Below, piece by piece: positions 17,849 to 26,359 of a DNA stretch of 64,000 bases. The position numbers and the translations under genes were made by a program. The first letter of the stretch is position 1; every line of letters begins with the position of its first letter. The notes under the pieces are model-generated. The model did no database searches. It was not told where the DNA came from and saw nothing but the letters and a program-made list of their open reading frames with translations. This stretch comes from DASSUW01 sp963849695. Lineage in GTDB: Bacteria; Actinomycetota; Thermoleophilia; Solirubrobacterales; Solirubrobacteraceae. The stretch spans positions 1 to 64,000 of the forward strand of contig CAWKIT010000040.1 of assembly GCA_963849695.1 (NCBI GenBank). Direction: 5' to 3'.

Positions 17849-18257
17849 GTCCGAGCAACGTCGCGCGGCGGTCTTCGCCCTCTACCAGCACGACCTCACG
17901 GGCCGGGCGCTCGACGACGTGTTCGAGAGCACCGACGGCCACTTCACCAAAGCGCTCGCCCACGCGACCGCGGACAACGCGCCCGAGCTCGACGAGCACA
18001 TCGCCCGCAACGCCAAGGGCTGGACCCTCGACCGCATCGCCCCGCTCGAAAAAGCCATCCTCCGCACCGCCTTGCTCGAGATGCTCCACCCCGAGCTCGT
18101 CGAGGCCGACCATCCGATCCCGGCCGAGGGCGCGATCGACGAGGCGGTCGAGACCACCAAGGCCTTCTGCGGCGCCGACGCTCCCGGCTTCGTCAACGGC
18201 ATCCTCGGCGCGGTCCTCCGCGAGGTGCGCCAGAATGGCGGCGCGCATGCCGCCTGA
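17841..18257 (+). CDS. nusB: Transcription antitermination factor NusB
   Basis: 138 aa. All-helical NusB fold: RRAAVFALYQHDL in helix 1, APLEKAILRTALLEML, and the family block PAEGAIDEAVETTKAFCGAD with GFVNGILGAVLREV at the C-terminus. Binds boxA RNA with NusE (S10) in rRNA antitermination. The GTG start lies inside the end of efp; the 3' end overlaps xseB by 23 bp. Intact. Confidence 0.94.
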   Translation: MRRSEQRRAAVFALYQHDLTGRALDDVFESTDGHFTKALAHATADNAPELDEHIARNAKGWTLDRIAPLEKAILRTALLEMLHPELVEADHPIPAEGAIDEAVETTKAFCGADAPGFVNGILGAVLREVRQNGGAHAA

Positions 18258-18447
18258 AGCCCTCGAAAAGATCGTGGAGCGCCTCGAGCGCACGGCCGCC
18301 GAGCTGCGCACCGGTGACCTGGACCCCGAACGCGCCGCGAGGCTGGTCGACGAGTGCGCCCGCCTGGCCACCGAGGCGGGCGCGGAGCTGGACCGCGAGG
18401 TGCGCGCGGCCGATGCCCCGGCCGGCCAGCTCGCGCTCCCGCAGTGA
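18235..18447 (+). CDS. xseB: Exodeoxyribonuclease VII small subunit
   Basis: 70 aa, in the family range. LEKIVERLERTAAELRTGDL followed by ARLVDECARLATEAGAEL matches the two-helix XseB hairpin, including the usual (V/I)xRLExGxL pattern. Exonuclease VII degrades single-stranded DNA as an XseA-XseB complex. The usual partner xseA is not adjacent and not in the window: nusB overlaps directly upstream and ispA directly downstream (GTGA). The ATG at 18235 inside nusB gives a 70-aa product. Confidence 0.78.
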   Translation: MAARMPPEALEKIVERLERTAAELRTGDLDPERAARLVDECARLATEAGAELDREVRAADAPAGQLALPQ

Positions 18448-19364
18448 GCGGGGCGAAGCCGAGCAGTCACGGCGGGCCGGATGCCCGCGCAGGCAACTAC
18501 CCCGAGCACCTGCGCACACAGGTCGAGGACTACCTGGAGCAGCTGCACTTCTCCGAGGAGGCCGCCACCGGCGGGCTCGAGGAGGCGATGCGCTACAGCC
18601 TGCTCGCGGGCGGCAAGCGGATCCGGCCGGTCCTGGCGCTCGCCACCGCTGAGGCCCTTGACCGAGATCCGGCCGACCTGCTGCCGCTGGCGGCCGCGCT
18701 CGAGCTGATCCACACCTACAGCCTCATCCACGACGACCTGCCGGCGATGGACGACGACGAGCTCCGCCGCGGCCGCCCCACCTGCCACGTCAAGTACGGC
18801 GAGGACATCGCGATCCTCGCCGGCGACGGCCTCTACGCCGAGGCCTTCCGTCACCTGCTCTCCCACCAGCAGGCCGAGCCGAAGCGGCTCCTCGCCGCTG
18901 CCGCCGAGCTCGCCACCGCCACCGGCGTCAACGGGATGGTCGGCGGCCAGTACATCGACGTGCGCGGACTGGTGCCGCACGGGGACGTCGGCCTGCGCCG
19001 CCTGCACGAGCTCAAGACCGGGCGGCTGATCGCGGCGTCGGTCGAGTGCGTCCTTCTCCTAACAGCCGACAAGGAGGCAGCTACTAGACTGCCTGGCTTC
19101 CGTGCCTTCGCGGCCGAGCTAGGGGTCCTCTTCCAGATCGTCGACGACATCCTCGACGTGACGGGTACCGAGGATGCCCTCGGGAAGCCACAGGGCAGCG
19201 ACGAGCGCCATGGAAAGCTGACCTACGTGAGCCAATACGGTGTCGACGGGGCGCGCACGATGGCGGCCGACTCGCATCGCAACGCCCTCCGGGCCTTGCA
19301 GGAGGCGGGCGGCGCGGCGGAGCTAGAGCACATAACGGACTTCATCTACACCCGCTCCTCATGA
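18444..19364 (+). CDS. ispA: Polyprenyl (farnesyl/geranylgeranyl) diphosphate synthase
   Basis: 306 aa. Condenses isopentenyl diphosphate onto allylic diphosphates. First aspartate-rich motif LIHDDLPAMDDDELRRG with FARM-proximal Tyr (HTYSLIHDD), second motif FQIVDDILDVTG, plus GGKRIRP and KTGRLI. The layout is the bacterial short-chain type; product length (C15 or C20) cannot be fixed from this. GTG start overlaps the xseB stop, and ATGA overlap with dxs places it in the isoprenoid operon. Confidence 0.9.
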   Translation: MSGAKPSSHGGPDARAGNYPEHLRTQVEDYLEQLHFSEEAATGGLEEAMRYSLLAGGKRIRPVLALATAEALDRDPADLLPLAAALELIHTYSLIHDDLPAMDDDELRRGRPTCHVKYGEDIAILAGDGLYAEAFRHLLSHQQAEPKRLLAAAAELATATGVNGMVGGQYIDVRGLVPHGDVGLRRLHELKTGRLIAASVECVLLLTADKEAATRLPGFRAFAAELGVLFQIVDDILDVTGTEDALGKPQGSDERHGKLTYVSQYGVDGARTMAADSHRNALRALQEAGGAAELEHITDFIYTRSS

Positions 19365-21283
19365 CCAAGCTGCTCGACCGCATCGACCGCCCCCGCGACC
19401 TGCACGACCTCTCCGAGGACGAGCTACAGCAGGTCGCGCAGGAGGTGCGGGAGCTGCTGATCGACACCGTCGGCGAGATCGGCGGGCACTTCGGCGCCAA
19501 CCTCGGCACCTGCGAGATCGCGGTCGCCGTGCACAGCCTCCTCGACTCCCCGCGCGACAAGATCGTGTGGGACGTCGGCCACCAGGCCTACCCGCACAAG
19601 GTCCTCACCGGCCGCCGCGACCAGCTGCAGACGATCCGCAAGTACGGCGGCCTGGCCCCGTTCTGCTCGATCGCCGAGTCCGAGCACGACATCATGGGCG
19701 CCGGCCACGCGTCGACCGCGATCGGCTACGCGGTCGGCATCAAGGAGGCGATGCGCCACGGCTCCGGCGAGGACGGCAAGGTCGTCGCGGTCGTCGGCGA
19801 CGGCGCGATGACCGGCGGCGTCGCCTTCGAGGCGGTCCATCAGGCCGGCGGCCTCGGCACCCCGGTGGTCGTGATCCTCAACGACAACGGGATGTCGATC
19901 GCGCCCAACGTCGGCGCGCTGAGCCGCTACTTCAACCGCGTCCGGCTCGAGCCCAAGTTCTGGCGCGCGCGCGAGGGCGTGGAGGAGAAGCTCACGCGCC
20001 TCCCGGCCGGTATCGGCGCGCGCTTCGAGCGCCTCGGCCCGCAGGTCAAGGAGTCGGTCAGGGCGCTGTGGCAGCCCGGAGTGTGGTGGGAGGAGCTCGA
20101 CTGGGCGTACATGGGCGTGATCGACGGCCACGACGTGCGCGCCGTCCGCACCTCCCTGCGCGCCGCGTTCGAGGCCGAGCGGCCGGTCGTGGTCCACGTC
20201 GCCACGGTCAAGGGCAAGGGCTTCGCGCCCGCCGAGGAGGGCGGCCTCGAGGGCATGGAGAAGTGGCACGCCGCCAAGCCGAACTCGATCGCCGACGGCC
20301 GTCCCGCGGCGCCGTCGAAGAAGAAGAGCGTCGCGCCGCCGCAGTACACGCAGGTGTTCGGCGAGGCGATCGTGCGCGAGTGCGAGCGCGACGAGCGGGT
20401 GGTCGGCATCACCGCCGCCATGAACTCCGGCACCGGGCTGTCGATCCTGCAGAAGGCGATGCCGGACCGCTACTTCGACATCGGCATCGCCGAGCAGCAG
20501 GCGATCCTCTTCGCCGCGGGCCTGGCCCTGCAGGGAATGCGGCCCGTGGCCGCCATCTACAGCACCTTCCTGCAGCGCGCGTTCGACCAGATCGTCCACG
20601 ACGTCTGCCTCCAGAAGCTCAACGTCACCTTCTGCATGGACCGCGCCGGCCTGGTCGGCGACGACGGCCCGACCCACCACGGCGCCTTCGACATCGCCTA
20701 CCTGCGGCCGCTGCCCAACATCACGCTGATGGCGCCGCGCGACGAGGCCATGCTCGTGCACATGCTGCACACCGCGCTGCAGGTCGACGGGCCGGCCGCG
20801 ATCCGCTACCCGCGCGGAGAGGGGGTCGGGGTGGCGATCCCGGCCGAGCCGACGGTGCTCGAGGTCGGCACCGGCGAGATCCTGCGCGAGGGGGAGCGCG
20901 TGGCCGTCGTGGGCTACGGGACCGGGGTCGGCAAGGCGCTCGGCGCGGCCGATCTGCTGGCCGAGCACGGGCTCGACGTCACCGTCGCCGACGCCCGCTT
21001 CGCCAAGCCGCTCGACGCCGGCCTGCTGGCCCAGCTCGCCGCCGAGCACGACCTGCTCGTCACCATCGAGGAGGGCGTGCTGATGGGCGGCTTCGGCAGC
21101 GCGGTGTGGGAGTCGCTGTCCGAGGGCGGTGCCGCGCCGCGCATGCTCCGCGTCGGGCTCCCGGACCGCTACGTCACGCACGGCGCGCCGAAGCTCCTGC
21201 ACGAGGAGGTCGGCTTCACGGCCGAGCGGATCGCCGAGCGGATCGAGGCAGCGGTGCTCGACCCACGCGGCTCGCTGGTCTGA
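19361..21283 (+). CDS. dxs: 1-deoxy-D-xylulose-5-phosphate synthase
   Basis: 640 aa. Thiamine diphosphate enzyme that opens the MEP pathway from pyruvate and glyceraldehyde 3-phosphate. Motifs: DVGHQAYPHKVLTGR, the ThDP/Mg site GDGAMTGGVAFEAVHQAG with ILNDNGMSI, the pyrimidine-domain DIGIAEQQAILFAAGLA, and DRAGLVGDDGPTHHGAFD. The C-terminal transketolase domain is complete. Starts by ATGA overlap with ispA and is the last gene of the operon; the following gene has its own Shine-Dalgarno. Confidence 0.97.
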   Translation: MTKLLDRIDRPRDLHDLSEDELQQVAQEVRELLIDTVGEIGGHFGANLGTCEIAVAVHSLLDSPRDKIVWDVGHQAYPHKVLTGRRDQLQTIRKYGGLAPFCSIAESEHDIMGAGHASTAIGYAVGIKEAMRHGSGEDGKVVAVVGDGAMTGGVAFEAVHQAGGLGTPVVVILNDNGMSIAPNVGALSRYFNRVRLEPKFWRAREGVEEKLTRLPAGIGARFERLGPQVKESVRALWQPGVWWEELDWAYMGVIDGHDVRAVRTSLRAAFEAERPVVVHVATVKGKGFAPAEEGGLEGMEKWHAAKPNSIADGRPAAPSKKKSVAPPQYTQVFGEAIVRECERDERVVGITAAMNSGTGLSILQKAMPDRYFDIGIAEQQAILFAAGLALQGMRPVAAIYSTFLQRAFDQIVHDVCLQKLNVTFCMDRAGLVGDDGPTHHGAFDIAYLRPLPNITLMAPRDEAMLVHMLHTALQVDGPAAIRYPRGEGVGVAIPAEPTVLEVGTGEILREGERVAVVGYGTGVGKALGAADLLAEHGLDVTVADARFAKPLDAGLLAQLAAEHDLLVTIEEGVLMGGFGSAVWESLSEGGAAPRMLRVGLPDRYVTHGAPKLLHEEVGFTAERIAERIEAAVLDPRGSLV

Positions 21284-21356
21284 CCTTTCGTCCATAGACG
21301 CCAGTCGCTGCCGCGGATACGGTCGCGCGAAACGACGGCGGGGTGAGGAGCAGGAT

Positions 21357-21920
21357 ATGAGGAAGGGATTCTTCGCGCTCGGCACGCTGGTCGCGCTGCT
21401 GGCCATGGCGCTGCCGGCACAGGCCACGGTGATCGACCACGAGCACTACACGGACTCGGGCACCGATGAGTTCACCGAGTGCGGGTTCGACATTCGCGTG
21501 GATTTCACCGCCAGCGGCAACCTCCGCACTCGTGCCGGCAAGCACGACCTCGACACCGCGTTCTTCGGGCTCGACAACTATGAGTTCACGGCGAAGTGGA
21601 CGAACACGGCCAACGGTCGGTTCTTCACGGTCTGGGGCAACGGCGTCTTCCGGGACGTCAAGGCCACGCACGTCGAGGGCTCGATCTTCCGGTTCACGAC
21701 GGTCGATTCCGGCCGGTCATTCAACGTCGTGGACGCGAGCGGGCGAGTGGTCTTGCGGGATCGCGGCTCGGTCCGGGAGACCTACCTGTTCGACACCGAG
21801 GGCGACGACGTTCCGGGCGGCATCTTCCTCGAGCAGCTCTCGCTGCGGCTGTCCGGGCCGCACCCCAGCTTCGTGTCCCCCGAGGAGTTCTGCGCGGCGA
21901 TCACGCCTCTGCTCAGCTGA
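21357..21920 (+). CDS. Secreted protein of unknown function
   Basis: 187 aa. Signal peptide at residues 1-23 (FFALGTLVALLAMALPAQA). The mature part is beta-rich (VIDHEHYTDSGTDEFTECGF, FTAKWTNTANGRFFTVWGNG, DVPGGIFLEQLSLRLSGPHP) and has two cysteines. No family recognised by eye, though it resembles a small class of actinobacterial exported proteins of unknown function. GAGGAG precedes the ATG at 21357; the 76 upstream codons of the same frame are within dxs. Converges with the next gene, with an 8-bp overlap. Confidence 0.75.
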   Translation: MRKGFFALGTLVALLAMALPAQATVIDHEHYTDSGTDEFTECGFDIRVDFTASGNLRTRAGKHDLDTAFFGLDNYEFTAKWTNTANGRFFTVWGNGVFRDVKATHVEGSIFRFTTVDSGRSFNVVDASGRVVLRDRGSVRETYLFDTEGDDVPGGIFLEQLSLRLSGPHPSFVSPEEFCAAITPLLS

Positions 21921-22653
21921 GCAGCTCGCTGGCGTACGCGCGCCAATCGGTCGCCCCGGGTTCGTGGAGCCGCACGATCAGCTCCCGGATCCGGGGCGTC
22001 ATGGCGATCAGGTAGCGCGCCGGCTCGGCGATCGAGTAGGCGTGGGGCGTTCCCGCGGGAACGCCCACCGCGTCGCCGGGGCCGGCCCGCACCTCCTCGT
22101 CGCCGACCTGCACGACCAGGACGCCTTGCAGTACCAGCCACGCCTCGTCGTCCTCGTGGTGCACGTGCAGCGGGGCGACGGGCCCGGGCTCGCCGGTCCA
22201 GTCCTCGATCACGAGCTCGTCGGCGTCGATCAGCGCGGCGATCCGGTAGCGCGGCGTCACGCCGCCCCAGCCGCGGCGGTTGCGCTCCCGCCGCTGCTCG
22301 GCCTGCGCGCCGAGCCGCTCCCAGCCGCGATGCTCGATCGTGACCGCGGTGCCGCCGGTATGCGGCGCGAACGTGACCTCGACCTCGGTGGCGTCGCTGC
22401 GGTCGAAGCGCAGGTGCCACAGGTAGACGAGCCGGTGCGGCGGCTCCCAGGCGAGCACCTCGCCCCAGTCGTGCTCGAAGCCCTCCGGCGTGCGCTCGAA
22501 GATGCGGCCGCCCGGCTCGAAGATCACGCTCAGCCCCGGCTCGCCGGACACCGAGTGCCCGTGTGGCCACCAGCGACTCGTCTGCTCCGCCCACAGGGCG
22601 AACGCCCGCTCGGGCGCGCACGCCACCGTGAACTCGATCCGCAGCGGGTCCAT
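21913..22653 (-). CDS. SRPBCC (AHSA1-like) domain plus cupin fusion protein
   Basis: 246 aa from the ATG at 22653. Residues 1-140 are an AHSA1/SRPBCC helix-grip domain (IEFTVACAPERAFALWAEQT, GRIFERTPEGFEHDWGEVLA, LVYLWHL, TAVTIEHRGWERLG). Residues about 160-235 are a cupin barrel (PLHVHHEDDEAWLVLQGVLV, GDAVGVPAGTPHAY) with the His-His-Glu metal set. The combination suggests binding of a small hydrophobic ligand or a metal-dependent step; substrate unknown. Downstream of, and overlapping by one base (TGATG), the ArsR regulator, a typical ArsR-SRPBCC pair. Longer starts enter the arsR gene. Confidence 0.82.
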   Translation of the reverse strand: MDPLRIEFTVACAPERAFALWAEQTSRWWPHGHSVSGEPGLSVIFEPGGRIFERTPEGFEHDWGEVLAWEPPHRLVYLWHLRFDRSDATEVEVTFAPHTGGTAVTIEHRGWERLGAQAEQRRERNRRGWGGVTPRYRIAALIDADELVIEDWTGEPGPVAPLHVHHEDDEAWLVLQGVLVVQVGDEEVRAGPGDAVGVPAGTPHAYSIAEPARYLIAMTPRIRELIVRLHEPGATDWRAYASELLS

Positions 22654-22865
22654 CAGTTGTCGGCGAGAAGCTTGAAGCGGGCCGCGGCGTCGCCCCACAC
22701 CTGCTCGAGGTAGGCGCGCACGGCCTCGATCCCCTCGTCATGCAGCCGGTACAGGCGCCGCGTGCCTTCCGGGCGGTCGATCACGAGGCCGGCTTCCTTC
22801 AGCAGCCGCAGGTGGCGCGACACCGCGGGACGGCTGATGGGCAGCTCGTCGGCGAGCTCGCGCAC
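22653..22865 (-). CDS. ArsR family transcriptional regulator (start uncertain, gene probably longer at 5' end)
   Basis: From GTG 22865 the product is 70 aa and carries the recognition helix (ADELPISRPAVSRHLRLLKE) and wing (EGTRRLYRL). The frame is open upstream to 22982 and clearly encodes the missing first helices (LQALPGDPFDALGDPHRRAI, VELLRSGDRSV), so the natural start must be near 22960. No ATG, GTG or TTG exists in that stretch, so either a rare start (an ATC at 22961) is used or a base is wrong. No arsenic-type cysteine pair is visible. It probably represses itself, the SRPBCC-cupin gene and the divergent SRPBCC gene. Confidence 0.82.
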   Translation of the reverse strand: MRELADELPISRPAVSRHLRLLKEAGLVIDRPEGTRRLYRLHDEGIEAVRAYLEQVWGDAAARFKLLADN

Positions 22866-22960
22866 GGAGCGGTCGCCGGACCGGAGCAGCTCGACGATCG
22901 CCCGGCGATGCGGGTCGCCGAGCGCGTCGAAGGGGTCGCCGGGCAGCGCCTGGAGCGAGA

Positions 22961-22989
22961 TTGCCGAAAGGTAGCAGAATTGTTACGGT
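22961..22989 (+). promoter_or_regulatory. Promoter of the divergent SRPBCC gene with overlapping ArsR-type operator
   Basis: TTGCCG (22961-22966), a 17-nt spacer and TACGGT (22984-22989) form a -35/-10 pair for the gene at 22999. GTAGCA-GAAT-TGTTAC (22971-22986) is an inverted repeat of the form GTA(A/G)CA-N4-TG(T/C)TAC lying in the spacer and overlapping the -10 box, as expected for steric repression by the adjacent ArsR protein. Confidence 0.6.
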
Positions 22990-22998
22990 TCTCCGACG

Positions 22999-23418
22999 AT
23001 GAAGTTCTACGAGGTCAACGAGACGATCAACGCCGATGCCGACCGCGTGTGGGAGGTCCTGAAGGAGGTCGGTGCCTACGCGGACTGGGACTCGGGCGTC
23101 GAGAAGGTCGAAGGGCGGCTGGCGCAGGGCGAGAAGCTCAAGGTCTACTCGGAGCTCAATCCCGGTCGCGGCTATCCGGTGAAGGTCACCGAGGTCACGC
23201 CGGGTCGGGGCATGACCTGGCTCGGCGGGATGCCGCTCGGGCTGTTCAAGGGCGTCCGCACCTACCGCCTCGCGCCCGCCGGCGACGGGGCGACGAAGTT
23301 CACGATGCGCGAGGAGTTCACCGGCCCGCTCCTGCCCCTGATCTGGCGCTCGATGCCGGACTTCCAGCCGTCGTTCGAGAAGTTCGCGGGCGGGCTGAAG
23401 GCGCGCGCGGAGGGCTAG
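22999..23418 (+). CDS. SRPBCC family protein (polyketide cyclase-like)
   Basis: 139 aa, a single helix-grip domain: FYEVNETINADADRVWEVLK, DWDSGVEKVEG, TWLGGMPLGLFKGVRTYRL, and a long C-terminal helix (QPSFEKFAGGLKARAE). Probably binds a hydrophobic ligand; no catalytic residues can be named. Transcribed divergently from arsR across a palindromic operator, so likely part of the same regulon as the SRPBCC-cupin protein. Confidence 0.85.
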   Translation: MKFYEVNETINADADRVWEVLKEVGAYADWDSGVEKVEGRLAQGEKLKVYSELNPGRGYPVKVTEVTPGRGMTWLGGMPLGLFKGVRTYRLAPAGDGATKFTMREEFTGPLLPLIWRSMPDFQPSFEKFAGGLKARAEG

Positions 23419-23473
23419 CGCCCGCGCACGCGCATCACGGCAACCGCCTCGCTGCCGTTACCGTGTTGCCGCC

Positions 23474-24250
23474 GTGGCCCGGGTCCGCCTCGACAGCCTG
23501 CTCACGGAGCGCGGACTCTTCGCGTCCCGTACGCGTGCGGCCGCGGCGGTCCTGGCCGGGCAGGTGCACGTCGGGGCGGGGCGCGCGCGGGCGGCCAAGC
23601 CGGGGCAGCTGGTGCCTGCCGACGTCGAGGTCTCGGTAGAGGAAGGCCTGCCGTATGTGTCACGCGGGGGCGTGAAGCTCGCCAACGCTCTGGACGCGCT
23701 GGGGATCGAGGTCGGGGGGCGGCGGGCGCTCGACGTGGGCGCCTCCACGGGCGGGTTCACGGACTGCCTGCTGCAGCGGGGAGCCGCTCACGTGGCGGCG
23801 GTGGACGTGGCCTACGGGGAGCTGGACTGGCGGCTGCGGAGCGACGAGCGGGTGACGGCGGTGGAGCGTGTGAACGCGCGCGCCCTCGAGCCGGGCATGC
23901 TGCCGTACGCGCCCGACCTGATCGTGATCGACGTCTCCTTCATCTCCCTCACCAAGGTCCTGCCCGCCGTGCTGGCGTGCGCCACCTCACGGTACGACTG
24001 CCTCGCCATGGTCAAGCCGCAGTTCGAGCTCGGCCGCGGGCGGGTCGGGAAGGGTGGGGTGGTGCACGACCCGGCGCTGCGGCGCGAGGCGATCGCCTCG
24101 GTGGCGGCATGCGGACGGGAGCTTGGCGCGGCCGTTGTGGGCTACGCCCCTTCGGGGCTTCCCGGCCCGGCCGGCAATCGCGAGACGTTCGTGTGGCTGG
24201 CCGAGGCGGGCCGCAGCGGGTCCGGCTCCCTGGACGAGGTCGACGTATGA
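23474..24250 (+). CDS. tlyA: TlyA family rRNA 2'-O-methyltransferase
   Basis: 258 aa. Residues 1-60 are an S4 RNA-binding domain (RLDSLLTERGLFASRTRAAA, GQVHVG), followed by the interdomain RGGVKLANAL and an FtsJ-like SAM domain: DVGASTGGFTDCLLQRGA (motif I), VERVNAR and DVSFISLTKVLP. The KDKE-type Lys and Asp are in this set (MVKPQFELGRG). Methylates ribose in 16S and/or 23S rRNA, a modification linked to capreomycin sensitivity in mycobacteria. GTG start; ATGA overlap with nadK, the conserved tlyA-nadK-recN order (argR missing). Confidence 0.92.
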   Translation: MARVRLDSLLTERGLFASRTRAAAAVLAGQVHVGAGRARAAKPGQLVPADVEVSVEEGLPYVSRGGVKLANALDALGIEVGGRRALDVGASTGGFTDCLLQRGAAHVAAVDVAYGELDWRLRSDERVTAVERVNARALEPGMLPYAPDLIVIDVSFISLTKVLPAVLACATSRYDCLAMVKPQFELGRGRVGKGGVVHDPALRREAIASVAACGRELGAAVVGYAPSGLPGPAGNRETFVWLAEAGRSGSGSLDEVDV

Positions 24251-25095
24251 AGGCGGCATCCGTGTTCACGCACCGGCGGGTCGAGGACACCGCGCCGGCG
24301 ATGCGGGAGCTGATCGCCGCGGCCCGGCGGGCCGGCGTGGTGCTGCGGTTCGACGAGAGCGAAACAAGCAAGCACAAGCTGACGCCCGGCGAGGGGATCG
24401 AGCTGAACGCGGCGCGGACCGACGACGTCGACCTCTGCATCGTGATGGGCGGCGACGGCACCATCCTCACCGCCTTGCGCCACTACGCGGGGACCGGCGT
24501 GCCGGTGTTCGCGGTCAACTTCGGCGAGGTCGGCTTCCTGGCGACCATCGACCCGGACGGGCTCCCGGGCCAGTTCGACCGCGCGTTCGCGGGTGGGTTC
24601 GAGACCCTGGAGCTGCCGACGATCGCGGTCGGGCGGCCCGAGGGCAGGTGGACGGCGATGAACGACATCTCGATCCACCGCAAGCCGGGCCACCGCGTGG
24701 CCGACCTGGCGTACGGGCTGGCGGGGGAGGAGATCGGGCGGGTGCGGTGCGACGGGCTGGTGGTCGCCACGCCCCAGGGCTCGACCGGCTACAACCTGGC
24801 CAACGGCGGGCCCGTGATGGCGTGGGGGGTCGAGGGCTACGTCGTCTCCTTCGTCGCCCCTCACTCGCTGACCGCGCGAGCGCTGGTCGTGGCCCCGGGG
24901 GACCTGCTGACGATCAACAACGCGTCCCGCGAAGAGCCGGTCGAGGTCCACGTCGACGGCCGGCCGACGTGCGAGCTCCCGCCCGGCGAGGACCTGCACA
25001 TCGAGTTCGCCGACTCACACGGAACGCTCGCGCAGCTGCCGGGCGCGAGCTTCTACCACCGCTTGCGCGAGCGGTTCGGCCGCCTGGCGCGATAG
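24247..25095 (+). CDS. nadK: NAD kinase
   Basis: 282 aa. Phosphorylates NAD to NADP. Motifs: VMGGDGTILTALR (GGDG with catalytic Asp), NFGEVGFLATID, MNDISIHRKPGH (NE/D substrate motif, here ND), ATPQGSTGYNLANGGP and the beta-sandwich end. ATG overlaps the tlyA stop. Intact and typical in size. Confidence 0.96.
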   Translation: MKAASVFTHRRVEDTAPAMRELIAAARRAGVVLRFDESETSKHKLTPGEGIELNAARTDDVDLCIVMGGDGTILTALRHYAGTGVPVFAVNFGEVGFLATIDPDGLPGQFDRAFAGGFETLELPTIAVGRPEGRWTAMNDISIHRKPGHRVADLAYGLAGEEIGRVRCDGLVVATPQGSTGYNLANGGPVMAWGVEGYVVSFVAPHSLTARALVVAPGDLLTINNASREEPVEVHVDGRPTCELPPGEDLHIEFADSHGTLAQLPGASFYHRLRERFGRLAR

Positions 25096-25177
25096 CGCCA
25101 CCGCCGCGGCGCTACCCGCGGACGAGCTGCACTTCCGTAGGCTGCGCAGCACGGCGCCACCACTCGAAAGGTTGGGC

Positions 25178-26359
25178 ATGCGACCCTTGCTCACGGCCAT
25201 CCTCGCCGCCGCGGCACTCATGCCGGCGGCAGCGGCCGCGGTCCCGCCACGGCAGGATCCCGACTCGTTCACGCCGCTGGCGCTGGACGTCCTGGATCCC
25301 CCGTGGGCCGTCAAGGGCTCGGACGGCCGCCTGCACGCCGTCTACGAGATCCGGCTCGTCAACACGACCTCGCTGCCCTGGCTGGTGACCGGCGTGACCG
25401 CGCATTCGGCAACCGGGCGGGGCCGGCTCCTGGCCCGCTGGTCGCGCTCGCGGGTCCGCGGCGTCATGCGTTCGCTCCGGACCGGGAACGACACCCGCCG
25501 GGTCGGACCCGGCGAAGGAGCGCTCCTGCACCTGACGTTCAGCGTGCGCTCGCGTGCGCGCCTGCCCACCCGGCTCGTCCATGTCCTGCGGCTCGCGAAC
25601 CCGGACCCCCGCAACGGCGCTCCGGCGCGCCTGGTGGAGGTCGGGGCGCGTACCCGCGTCATCCGCCGCCCGCCGGCGGTGCTCGGCCCGCCGCTGGCAG
25701 GGGACCGCTGGGTGGCGGCCGACGGCTGCTGCCTCGCCCGCCGGCATGTCCGTGCCTTCCAGCCGGTCGGCGGCGGCATGTTCCTCGCCCAGCGCTTCGC
25801 GATCGACTGGGAGCGACTCGACGAGAACGGACGGCTATGGGTGGACGACGACTCGGTGCTCTCGAACTGGGAGGGCTACGGCGAGAACATCCTGGCTGTC
25901 GCCGGCGGAACCGTGGTGCGCGCCATCGACGGGCTGCCCAACCAGGTACCGGGCGCGCTGCCGCAGGGCCTGAATCCGCTGCAGGCCGACGGCAATGCGG
26001 TCTTCCTGCGCCTGCGTGACGGCCGGATCGCCATGTTCGCCCACATGATCCCGGGCTCGGTGACCGTGCAGGCGGGCGACCGCGTCGTACGCGGCCAGAT
26101 CCTCGGCAGAGTCGGCAACTCCGGCAACAGCTCGGCGCCGCACCTCCACCTCCACGTCGTCGATCGCGACGCGATCTTCGCCGCCAACGGCCTGCCCTAC
26201 GTCTTCTCGCGCTTCCGGGTGACGGGCCGGATCGCCTCGACCGGCGCGTTCAACCACGCCGAGGCGACCGGCGCGCCCGTCCGGCTCGGGCCGGTGCGCA
26301 CAGGCCCGCGGCGCAACCGGCTCCCGCTCGACCAAGTCATCGTCACGTGGCCCGGCTGA
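25178..26359 (+). CDS. Secreted M23 family metallopeptidase-like protein
   Basis: 393 aa. Signal peptide (RPLLTAILAAAALMPAAAAA) then a beta-rich N-domain (residues about 25-180) and a LytM/M23 lasso-fold domain. Visible zinc region: AQRFAIDW at about 204-211 (Asp present, first His replaced by Gln), FAHM at about 287 and PHLHLHVVD at about 321-325 (HxH). Such Gln variants occur in a distinct M23 subgroup, so activity is uncertain. GAAAGG lies 7 nt before the ATG, and TAGGCT at 25138-25143 may be a -10 box. It sits where argR often lies between nadK and recN. Probably acts on cell wall peptidoglycan. Confidence 0.8.
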   Translation: MRPLLTAILAAAALMPAAAAAVPPRQDPDSFTPLALDVLDPPWAVKGSDGRLHAVYEIRLVNTTSLPWLVTGVTAHSATGRGRLLARWSRSRVRGVMRSLRTGNDTRRVGPGEGALLHLTFSVRSRARLPTRLVHVLRLANPDPRNGAPARLVEVGARTRVIRRPPAVLGPPLAGDRWVAADGCCLARRHVRAFQPVGGGMFLAQRFAIDWERLDENGRLWVDDDSVLSNWEGYGENILAVAGGTVVRAIDGLPNQVPGALPQGLNPLQADGNAVFLRLRDGRIAMFAHMIPGSVTVQAGDRVVRGQILGRVGNSGNSSAPHLHLHVVDRDAIFAANGLPYVFSRFRVTGRIASTGAFNHAEATGAPVRLGPVRTGPRRNRLPLDQVIVTWPG

